From Clostridium frigoris (lineage in GTDB: Bacteria > Bacillota > Clostridia > Clostridiales > Clostridiaceae), in contig NZ_JAHLDV010000002.1 of assembly GCF_018861865.1 (NCBI RefSeq), positions 158,660 through 222,659 on the forward strand: a DNA stretch of 64,000 nucleotides. Direction: 5' to 3'. Made by a program: the position numbers and the translations under genes. The notes under the pieces were generated by a model, which did no database searches, had not been told where the DNA came from, and saw only the letters and a list, made by a program, of their open reading frames with translations. Positions 35,550 to 42,575 of this stretch are shown here, one piece after another (positions within the stretch are counted from its first letter, which is position 1; each line of letters opens with the position of its first letter).

Positions 35550-35631
35550 AGTTAATATTGCCACTATATAACTAAATAGGGTACAATAGATACTAGAGAA
35601 TTAATAAGTAATTGATTTTAGGGGGGGTATT

Positions 35632-36090
35632 ATGAAAAAAATTTCACCGTTTGCACAAAAAATGTGGACAATTGATGGATTAATTATCGCAGGTGTATTT
35701 TTAATAATTGCAGTGGTTTTAAATATATTTTTAGGGTTTGATTCAGTATGGAAATATATGTTAATATCTATTTTATATGGAGTAGCAATTATAATGTTAA
35801 TAAATTCATTATTTATGCCAAAATATAAGTTTGAAAAATTTTGTTATGATATGGACGAAGAAAAGATTATCTTAAAATATGGTGTGTTTAATGAAATAAA
35901 CGTAATTATTCCAATGAGCAGAGTTCAGTATGTAGATACAGAGCAAGGAATAATATTAAAAAAATATAAGTTAATAAATTTAACGGTGCATACTGCTGGA
36001 GGAGCTTATAAAATTCCATATTTAGAAAATGAGATAGGAAATGCACTACAGCTAAGGATTACAAAAACTGTTCAGGAGAGAAGTATATGA
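35632..36090 (+). CDS. Bacterial PH-domain (bPH2) membrane protein, YdbS-like
   Basis: 152 residues. Two transmembrane segments (about 16-36 and 43-63) are followed by a bPH2 domain (DMDEEKIILKYGVFNEINVIIPMSRVQ at the start, TEQGIILKKYKLINLTVHTAG in the middle). This is the YdbS layout, always paired with a YdbT partner, which is the next gene with a 4-base overlap. In B. subtilis the pair was linked to survival of certain envelope stresses and bacteriocins; the biochemical role is not settled. GGGGGGTATT precedes the ATG. Confidence 0.82.
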   Translation: MKKISPFAQKMWTIDGLIIAGVFLIIAVVLNIFLGFDSVWKYMLISILYGVAIIMLINSLFMPKYKFEKFCYDMDEEKIILKYGVFNEINVIIPMSRVQYVDTEQGIILKKYKLINLTVHTAGGAYKIPYLENEIGNALQLRITKTVQERSI

Positions 36091-37523
36091 GAGAACTAAA
36101 ACACCAACATAAATTTATAATATTTTCTGAATTATTTCAATTTATAAAAAACAGTATAGTTCCACTCATTATATTTTTAATATCCATAGGATCTAAAATC
36201 CCTCCAAAGTATGGTGGAGATTATACTGAAGGTATAGTGATAATTGCTTTTTTTGTTATAGTTAGCGCTTTAGCTATATTTAAATGGAAGAGAAATGTAT
36301 ATAATGTCCAGGAGGATGGCATGTACATGAAATACGGCATTTTTGAAATCCATGAGAGAACAGTTCCTTTTTCACAAGTACATACTGCAGATATATCGTC
36401 CTCATTAATTCAGCGCTTGTTTAACGTCTGTAAGCTTGAAATTGATACTGCTGGGGGAGATGCAAAGTCTGAAATATCTATTTTTTTATCTAAGCAGGAA
36501 GCGCTAAGAATAAAAAGTATTATATTTAAGGTTGAAAAAAATGAAAACCAGGATGAAATTATAGAAGAAAAAAACATAAAAAAGCTCACTTCTTCTTTAA
36601 AAGACTTATTTGTGATGGCGACGTTTTCTACCCGTATTTTAGCCGGATTTTTTATAATTCTTGCCTTTTATTCTAAGATAGATGATATACTACCAAAGAA
36701 ATTTAAGGAAAAAGCTCAAGGATATACTGATAATATAATAAAGGGAGTTAAGGGTGTTAACATAATCAAATACGTAGTAACACTAATCATTATTATGTTG
36801 TTTGTTTCCTGGGTTATATCTATTGGTTTAACTATAATAAAATATTATAAATTTACAGTTATACGTGAAGACGATAATATTAAACTATCATATGGATTAT
36901 TTAATAAAAAAGAAGTAACTATCCCGTTGAAACGAATTCAAAGCCTAATAATAGTTGAAGGAGTTATTAAAAAGCCATTAGGGTACTTTTCATTAAATGT
37001 TGAAACCATAGGTTATGGAAAAGATAAGGGTGAGAGCACTATGATTTGTCCTATTGCTAAAAAAATAGTCCTTGATAAGTTTTTTGTGGATATTTTACCT
37101 GAAATGAATATAACTTATAACCTAGAGAAGTCTCCTAGAAAAGCTTTAAAGGGATTTATTGTATTTAGATTAGTACCTGAGTTAATAGTAATGTTCTTAG
37201 TAGGATATTTTGCACCTTATGGGTATTACATATTTTTATTACTACCTATTTTAATAATCTTACACTATATAAGATTTAGTGATAATGGGCTGTATTGTGG
37301 TGATGAATTTATTGTCATGAGATATAGAAAACTTGCAAGGGAAACGGTTATAATACAAAAGGAATGTATTCAGTCAATTGAAAAAACACAAAATTTATTT
37401 CAAAAGAACAAAGCTATTGCTAAATGTAGAGTGACAATAGCAGGAGACATCTTGGGTAGTTCTTATACGGTTGGATATATGAATGAAGACTTTATAAAAG
37501 AGCATGTTGAAGTTAGAAAATAA
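36087..37523 (+). CDS. PH-domain (bPH2) membrane protein, YdbT-like
   Basis: 478 residues. Three bPH2 domains alternate with transmembrane pairs. The first (about 75-150) has VQEDGMYMKYGIFEIHERTVPFSQ, the second (about 255-345) VIREDDNIKLSYGLFNKKEVTIP, and the third (about 395-475) GDEFIVMRYRKLARETVII. Membrane segments lie near 15-35, 48-65, 185-205, 230-252 and 350-385. The ATG overlaps the stop of the YdbS-like gene by 4 bases (ATGA), so the two are translated together and probably form one membrane complex. Confidence 0.82.
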   Translation: MRELKHQHKFIIFSELFQFIKNSIVPLIIFLISIGSKIPPKYGGDYTEGIVIIAFFVIVSALAIFKWKRNVYNVQEDGMYMKYGIFEIHERTVPFSQVHTADISSSLIQRLFNVCKLEIDTAGGDAKSEISIFLSKQEALRIKSIIFKVEKNENQDEIIEEKNIKKLTSSLKDLFVMATFSTRILAGFFIILAFYSKIDDILPKKFKEKAQGYTDNIIKGVKGVNIIKYVVTLIIIMLFVSWVISIGLTIIKYYKFTVIREDDNIKLSYGLFNKKEVTIPLKRIQSLIIVEGVIKKPLGYFSLNVETIGYGKDKGESTMICPIAKKIVLDKFFVDILPEMNITYNLEKSPRKALKGFIVFRLVPELIVMFLVGYFAPYGYYIFLLLPILIILHYIRFSDNGLYCGDEFIVMRYRKLARETVIIQKECIQSIEKTQNLFQKNKAIAKCRVTIAGDILGSSYTVGYMNEDFIKEHVEVRK

Positions 37524-37672
37524 TAGAGCTATGGTAAAAATATATATAAAATGACTTATATATTGTAAAATTACTGTTCATGTACATATTTTTACCTTTA
37601 ATGCCTTAATTGTATACATCCAAGTGGAAAAGAATTATAATATAATGAAATGCTTAATAAAGGAGGTGCTCC

Positions 37673-39055
37673 ATGACAATGCAAACAATAATACGAAAAA
37701 AACCTATGAAAATTAGTTTAATTACTTTACCTATTTTAATCGTTATATATTTGGCTATATCAATGTATTTTAGCAATCATTTTTATTATGGGTCTGTAAT
37801 TAATGGCATTAATGCTTCTTATAAAACCGTAGAGCAAGTTGATAAAGAAATGTTAACGAAATCTAAAACATATACATTGGATTTGAAGGAACGAAACGGT
37901 GTAAATGAACAGATTAAGGCTACAGACATTGCGTTTAAATATAGAGGGAAGGATAAAATTCAAGCTTTAAAAGAAGGCCAGAATCCATTTATGTGGATTT
38001 TTGCAATTTTCAATCTAAAAGCTTCTGAAATAGATGGCGTAGTTACCTATGATGATAAATTATTAAAAGAACAGTTTGATAAGCTTGCTGTTTCTGATAG
38101 CAAAAAAACAATTGAGCCTCAAAATGCTAGCTTTAAATATTCGGATAATGGTTATGTTATTTTAAAGGAAGTCAAAGGAAATAAAGTAAATAGTAAGCAG
38201 TTGTATGCAAATGTAGTAAATGCAATTATTAAGGGAGAAACAACAATAGATTTGGAGAAAAAAAATTATTATGTAAATCCAAAATATACTTCAACTTCGC
38301 AAAAGGTTAAAGATACTAAAACCTTACTTAATAAATATATATCTTCAAAAATTACGTATTCATTTGCTGGAGGTGAAGAAGTTTTAAAAGGCGCTATAAT
38401 AAATAACTGGCTTGGGGTTAACAAAAATCTGGAAATAACATTTGATGAAGAAAAAATGGAAAATTATATTAAAGAAATTGACGATAATTATAATACATTT
38501 GGTAATCAAAGAAATTTCGCTACGTCTCTCGGGACAATAGTAAAGGTAAGTGGAGGCGATTATGGTTGGTTGGTTGACCGTACAAGAGAAGTCAAAGATC
38601 TAATTGTGGATATAAAAGGTGGACAAACTATAACAAAAGAGCCACATTATATACAAACGGCTGCATCCCATGATACTAATGATATTGGAAATACATATGT
38701 GGAACTTAATTTAACAAAACAGCATTTATGGTTTTATAAGAATGGTTCTCTTATTGTGCAAGGAGATGTTGTTACTGGTGATGTAAGTAAAAACTATGCA
38801 ACACCGGCAGGTGTTTATGTACTACAATATAAGGAAAAAAACGCAACATTAAAGGGTGAGGGCTATAGTACGCCAGTAGATGTGTTTATGCCATTTAATG
38901 GAGGGATTGGTATTCATGATGCGATTTGGAGAACTAAGTTTGGTGGAAAGATATATTTGACAAATGGTTCTCATGGTTGTGTAAATTCACCGCCTATTTT
39001 GGCAAAGACGATATATGAAAATATCGATGCTAAGACCCCTGTTGTTTGTTATTAG
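37673..39055 (+). CDS. L,D-transpeptidase with peptidoglycan-binding domain
   Basis: 460 residues. One N-terminal membrane anchor (about 14-34, SLITLPILIVIYLAISMYF), then a putative peptidoglycan-binding region (about 45-330, starting YYGSVINGINASYKTVEQVD) and a YkuD catalytic domain (about 340-460). The active site is complete: GIHDAIWR with the His, and SHGCVNSP with catalytic Cys436. It forms 3-3 crosslinks in the wall outside the membrane, which resist most beta-lactams. AAAGGAGGTGCTCC precedes the ATG. Single gene, closed by a bidirectional terminator. Confidence 0.92.
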   Translation: MTMQTIIRKKPMKISLITLPILIVIYLAISMYFSNHFYYGSVINGINASYKTVEQVDKEMLTKSKTYTLDLKERNGVNEQIKATDIAFKYRGKDKIQALKEGQNPFMWIFAIFNLKASEIDGVVTYDDKLLKEQFDKLAVSDSKKTIEPQNASFKYSDNGYVILKEVKGNKVNSKQLYANVVNAIIKGETTIDLEKKNYYVNPKYTSTSQKVKDTKTLLNKYISSKITYSFAGGEEVLKGAIINNWLGVNKNLEITFDEEKMENYIKEIDDNYNTFGNQRNFATSLGTIVKVSGGDYGWLVDRTREVKDLIVDIKGGQTITKEPHYIQTAASHDTNDIGNTYVELNLTKQHLWFYKNGSLIVQGDVVTGDVSKNYATPAGVYVLQYKEKNATLKGEGYSTPVDVFMPFNGGIGIHDAIWRTKFGGKIYLTNGSHGCVNSPPILAKTIYENIDAKTPVVCY

Positions 39056-39084
39056 CCGTAATTTAATAAAGGAGATTCATTCTT

Positions 39085-39134
39085 AAAATTAAAAGTACAG
39101 AGTTGTAATTAAACCCTGTACTTTTAATTTTTTT
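39085..39134. terminator. Bidirectional terminator
   Basis: AAATTAAAAGTACAG (39086-39100) is exactly complementary to CTGTACTTTTAATTT (39116-39130), with T runs on both sides, between convergent genes. Confidence 0.88.
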
Positions 39135-39144
39135 ATTCATATAT

Positions 39145-39657
39145 TTATGAACATGACCACTTTGAGTAAGTAGAAGAAGGCTGGATACTACAAGGATTTT
39201 CATCTAATTCAGATAATTTCTTTTGATCCTCATGTTTCGTTTCAAAATCGCACTTATCTTTAGCAGTAGATTTATCCTCATGTTCCGTTTCAAAATCGCA
39301 CTTATCTTTAGCAGTAGATTTATCCTCATGTTCCGTTTCAAAATCGCACTTTTCTTTAGCAGTAGGTTTATCCTCATGTTTCGTCTCAAAATCGCACTTA
39401 TTTTTAGAAGTAGGTTTCTCCTCATATTTCGTCTCAAAATCGCACTTATTTTTAGAAGTAGGTTTCTCCTCATATTTCGTTTCAAAATCGCACTTGTTTT
39501 TAGAAGTAGGTTTCTCCTCATGCTTCTTTTCAAAATCGCACTTATCTTTAGTAGTAGGTTTATCATCCTGTTTTATTTCGTAATCACACTGGTCTTCACA
39601 ATAACTTTTAGCGTCACACCAGTCTTCCGGATGATAAGTTGTTTCAATATTAGACAT
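39145..39657 (-). CDS. Cysteine-containing 16-residue tandem repeat protein, possibly spore-associated
   Basis: 170 residues. An N-terminal region (MSNIETTYHPEDWCDAKSYC) is followed by six full copies and one partial copy of a 16-residue unit, KCDFETKxEEKPTSKN, with one cysteine per unit, and a C-terminal tail with two more cysteines (NPCSIQ, KWSCS). It is highly charged, with no membrane segment and probably disordered. I do not recognise a family. Regular cysteines and proximity to SPOCS-type genes suggest a crosslinked spore-coat or exosporium role, which is inference. AAGGAGCGATGTT precedes the ATG. The open frames on the opposite strand are shadows of the repeat. Confidence 0.65.
   Translation of the reverse strand: MSNIETTYHPEDWCDAKSYCEDQCDYEIKQDDKPTTKDKCDFEKKHEEKPTSKNKCDFETKYEEKPTSKNKCDFETKYEEKPTSKNKCDFETKHEDKPTAKEKCDFETEHEDKSTAKDKCDFETEHEDKSTAKDKCDFETKHEDQKKLSELDENPCSIQPSSTYSKWSCS
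39256..39543 (-). repeat. 48-bp tandem repeat array within the coding sequence
   Basis: Six contiguous in-frame 48-bp units (288 bp) encoding KCDFE-type 16-mers; the units are nearly identical in DNA as well as protein, so copy number may vary between strains. A coding array without spacers, hence not a CRISPR. Confidence 0.8.
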
Positions 39658-39719
39658 AACATCGCTCCTTAAATTTATTTAATATATAATATGTAACTTA
39701 ATAAAAATTGATACCAACA

Positions 39720-39750
39720 CGGTTTTGATTAAATTTCGTAATCAAAACCG
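39720..39750. terminator. 12-bp hairpin
   Basis: CGGTTTTGATTA and TAATCAAAACCG form a perfect stem with a 7-base loop, upstream of the repeat-protein gene and before the SPOCS remnant. There is no clear T run, so a structural or insulating role is possible. Confidence 0.4.
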
Positions 39751-39798
39751 GTAACGACTGCTTTATTTTTTACATATCAAGTAAAAAATAAAACTACT

Positions 39799-39893
39799 CA
39801 CCCTTGTGATAATTGTGGAGAAATTATTAGTTCTAAAACGTTGCCTTTAGAGTCAAAGTATTACAAATACAACAAGTTAACATTCTATATTTA
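39799..39893 (+). pseudogene. Remnant of a deleted SPOCS-like paralogue
   Basis: The first part encodes HPCDNCGEIISSKTLPLE, almost the same as the N-terminus of the next gene (HPCDNCGKIISSQTLPLS). It then jumps directly to DNA matching that gene's 3' end (AGTATTACAAATACAACAAG against AGTATTACAATTACAACAGG). About 600 bases between have been lost, leaving both ends of a former tandem copy. Confidence 0.75.
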
Positions 39894-39975
39894 ATGATAT
39901 TTAAAGTAACGCTTATTGTATTTTCCACATAGTATGTAGAAGGTCATAAGACCTCAATAAAAGGAGGAATTACCT

Positions 39976-40755
39976 TTGGAAAAAAGTCAAATTGTACACC
40001 CTTGCGATAATTGTGGTAAAATTATTAGTTCACAAACATTACCTTTAAGTAGTGGAACTACTATTACACCAGTTGGTATTAGAGGCCCTTTAGTAGCTAA
40101 AATTCCTGTAGTAATAGGCGAAAGAGAGATTCAAATAGATGTTGAAACAGTGTTTAAATTAAACGAACCATTTTTTGAAATAAAAAGAATAAAGAAGAAT
40201 GTTTATTTAACTCAATGTAAATTATTACCTAGATCTGGCATAATTGCTTCAGATGGTACGCTCATATCAGGAAAATTATTTATAAGTGGATTCGTAAGAA
40301 AAAATATAGAATACGCAACTGCTGATTGTGTAGAAAAAGAAATTGTAAGTGGTAGAATTGCTCATACAACAATAGATGTACCATTTACAGCTGTAACAGA
40401 AGTTGTATATACAGTGCCACCAGTAGTTAACGTTCGTGGAGTTCAAAAAGAAATAGATTTATTAAGTAGTTGCGGATGTAATGACTGTACGGGAACTATC
40501 ATGGGCAAATCAGGATGTGAACAATATCTTGAAGATAATATAACATTTACTGAAAATCCATACTGCGAATTAGAAGGAGTAAGGATTTTTGAAGACGATA
40601 TTAATACGGATCCTTTATACCATAAAACTAATTCGAAAATTCAGCTTTATAATAAAGTAATAGAAAAAATGGTTGTATATATAAGAATCAAAGTATTACA
40701 ATTACAACAGGTAAACATTCCTATTGTTCACCATTGCGATGATGACGAAGAGTAA
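39976..40755 (+). CDS. SPOCS/DUF3794-like cysteine-rich protein, possibly an exosporium protein (CsxC-like)
   Basis: 259 residues from a TTG at 39976, after AAAGGAGG. It starts with a CxxC pair (VHPCDNCGKIISS). The core (about 45-180) has the DUF3794-type beta pattern (KIPVVIGEREIQIDVETVFK, IKKNVYLTQCKLLP, GKLFISGFVRKNIEYATA). A cysteine cluster follows (SSCGCNDCTG), and the tail ends HHCDDDEE. Proteins of this kind occur in spore coats and exosporia of clostridia; the CsxC comparison is from memory. The downstream gene is a distant paralogue, and a deleted copy lies just upstream, so this is a tandem family. A strong hairpin terminator follows. Confidence 0.7.
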   Translation: MEKSQIVHPCDNCGKIISSQTLPLSSGTTITPVGIRGPLVAKIPVVIGEREIQIDVETVFKLNEPFFEIKRIKKNVYLTQCKLLPRSGIIASDGTLISGKLFISGFVRKNIEYATADCVEKEIVSGRIAHTTIDVPFTAVTEVVYTVPPVVNVRGVQKEIDLLSSCGCNDCTGTIMGKSGCEQYLEDNITFTENPYCELEGVRIFEDDINTDPLYHKTNSKIQLYNKVIEKMVVYIRIKVLQLQQVNIPIVHHCDDDEE

Positions 40756-40776
40756 AGATCCTTTATAGAAACTTAA

Positions 40777-40827
40777 AAATAACCGTTTTTCTAAAAAAAT
40801 ACTATTCTTTAGAAAAGCGGTTATTTA
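40777..40827 (+). terminator. Terminator after the first SPOCS-like gene
   Basis: AAATAACCG.TTTTCTAAA pairs with TTTAGAAAA.CGGTTATTT. Confidence 0.85.
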
Positions 40828-40925
40828 AATACATAAGGCATCTGAAATAAAATAACTGACCAGTATACTAGTTTACTCCACTTTATTTCATATACAAAAC
40901 TCTTACAATAAAGGAGAATTCTTCA

Positions 40926-42155
40926 ATGAAACCAGAATATAACCGGGATAAATTGAAACTGATAAAGTTGCTTGCTATTTTGAATATGTTACAACAACCA
41001 AATTGTATTATAAATATTAATAAAACATCCAAGAAAAACACAACAAAGGTTAAAATAAAAAATAAAAAATTGAATAATCAAGAATTGAATAATCAAGAAG
41101 TAATTATTGAAGATGATTCAGGATTAACATTACCTATAGAGCAAATAACTATTAATGATGATTCAAAATTAATACTTCCTATTTGTGATAAATTAAGTAT
41201 GGCAAAATTTCTTATTATTTTAAAAAATGTACAACAATCATATTATAATGAAAAGATCAATAGAATATTTCAAAACAGCTCAATAGATATTAAGCATGAA
41301 AATACTGTAACACCAAATAAGTTAATCTTGATTAGAAATTCAAAAGATAAATTGAATACAAAATACATAATGACCACACAAGAAGCAATTATTAAAGATG
41401 ATATGGAATGTATAAATAAAAAAGAGGAAAGTAATATTAATAACAATGATATTTATACAATTCATAAAAATATAAATACTGATTACTGTGAAAGTTTAAC
41501 ATCGACACTACCAATTATAATAGCTGAAAAAAATATAGATATTCCTATTGAATCAACATTTAGATTAAAAAATGCTGCATTAGATATAAAAAACATAAAA
41601 AAGGATATATACTTAACTAGTAGTAAATTACTACCTATGTACGAAAAAGATGATATTCTTCCCTCATTGAATGGAAAACTTTTTTTAGAGGGTTTTGTTA
41701 GAAATAAATTAGATTTTTCTGTAGCAAAAGGTGTTTATGATGGCATAATTAATCTAGATACTGAATGTGTTATAATTTATATCCCATTTAAATGTACTAC
41801 TTTAATTAACTGTAAGGTTCCACCAGTTTTCTCAAAGGGAAAAGGTCTAGATTATATACCCATTTATATCTCATCAGATTGTTTAAACATTAATAATGAT
41901 TTTAATCAATATTTAAGCGAAAAAGATAATCAATGTAGTGAATATGTCAATTGCGATACTAAACCTATAAATTGTAAAATAGAAGAAGTGAAAATTTATG
42001 AAACCCATACCCTAGTTGATAGGAAATCTTTTAATGAAAAATTCCCTTTAGAAATGAATTTCCATACTATTAAAGAGAGCATAGTACTAAATCTTTCATT
42101 AACATTGATTCAAAAACAAGATATAGTAATTAATTATAGGAAAAATTCTAAATAA
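40926..42155 (+). CDS. SPOCS-like protein with a long low-complexity N-terminus
   Basis: 409 residues. The C-terminal half (about 195-405) is homologous to the gene just upstream: LPIIIAEKNIDIPIESTFRL, IKKDIYLTSSKLLPMYEKDD, GKLFLEGFVRNKLDFSVAKG, and IEEVKIYETHT. The N-terminal 190 residues are Asn/Lys/Ile-rich, with internal near-repeats (NNQELNNQEVIIEDDSGLTL, then INDDSKLILPI), and have no match that I recognise. It lacks the CxxC and CGCNDC clusters of its neighbour. AAAGGAGAATTCTTCA precedes the ATG. It probably arose by duplication and divergence; a spore-surface role is inferred from the family. Confidence 0.65.
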   Translation: MKPEYNRDKLKLIKLLAILNMLQQPNCIININKTSKKNTTKVKIKNKKLNNQELNNQEVIIEDDSGLTLPIEQITINDDSKLILPICDKLSMAKFLIILKNVQQSYYNEKINRIFQNSSIDIKHENTVTPNKLILIRNSKDKLNTKYIMTTQEAIIKDDMECINKKEESNINNNDIYTIHKNINTDYCESLTSTLPIIIAEKNIDIPIESTFRLKNAALDIKNIKKDIYLTSSKLLPMYEKDDILPSLNGKLFLEGFVRNKLDFSVAKGVYDGIINLDTECVIIYIPFKCTTLINCKVPPVFSKGKGLDYIPIYISSDCLNINNDFNQYLSEKDNQCSEYVNCDTKPINCKIEEVKIYETHTLVDRKSFNEKFPLEMNFHTIKESIVLNLSLTLIQKQDIVINYRKNSK

Positions 42156-42569
42156 CAATATGTAAAATGATAGTGAGCTCACATCTTATGGTAAGTTGTG
42201 GGCTATTTGACGTTTATAAATTTATATTTTTTTAATGATAAAATATGTTTGTAAACTGAAAAATAAGCTGTAGTGTACTATCCTTTCAAAATATAATATT
42301 TACTAGAATTAAGGATGTACTTTTTTTGAGGTTTATGGAATAGTATATAATGGGAATTGTTTTTATTTGCATTTATTATAATAACTTCCAATTTATGAAA
42401 GGAGGATAATTATTCAATAAAAGTTAAAATAAAGTTGAATATTATCATTTAAAATGGTAATATAAATATGTATTATCCTAAATTCTTCATTAAATTATAT
42501 TAGTTTATGAATGTAACTTATTCAATGTGGAACTTAGGTACCACTTAATTTATAATTTTATAGGAGGTA
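42156..42569. other. Intergenic region before the membrane pyrophosphatase
   Basis: The 414 bases contain a hairpin without a T run (AGCTCACA.CTTA / TAAG.TGTG.GCT, 42176-42204), a terminator at 42275-42327, and an AAAGGAGGATAATT site near 42399-42412 that leads into no frame longer than a few codons. The rest is AT-rich leader. I recognise no riboswitch. Confidence 0.45.
42275..42327 (+). terminator. Terminator or attenuator
   Basis: GTAC.ATCCTT pairs with AAGGATGTAC (10 bp with one bulge) and is followed by TTTTTTT. It ends the SPOCS-like gene's transcript or lies in the pyrophosphatase leader. Confidence 0.65.
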
Positions 42570-42575
42570 GTGTTT

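Larger units (their letters stand above)
35257..35631. other. Divergent intergenic region between rubrerythrin and the PH-domain operon
   Basis: The 375 bases hold the rubrerythrin palindrome (35272-35289), an AT-rich promoter region, a GGCTAACA/TGTTAGTC hairpin with a T run at 35514-35549, and a GGGGGG ribosome site before 35632. I see no gene. Confidence 0.5.

Noticed and set aside
39256..39543. Regular repeats suggestive of a CRISPR array
   Set aside because: Units are contiguous, in frame and have no unique spacers; they encode protein repeats.
39204..39672. Open frames of 120 and 149 residues overlapping the 48-bp repeat gene
   Set aside because: They only repeat the array in other frames or on the other strand, and lack a ribosome site.
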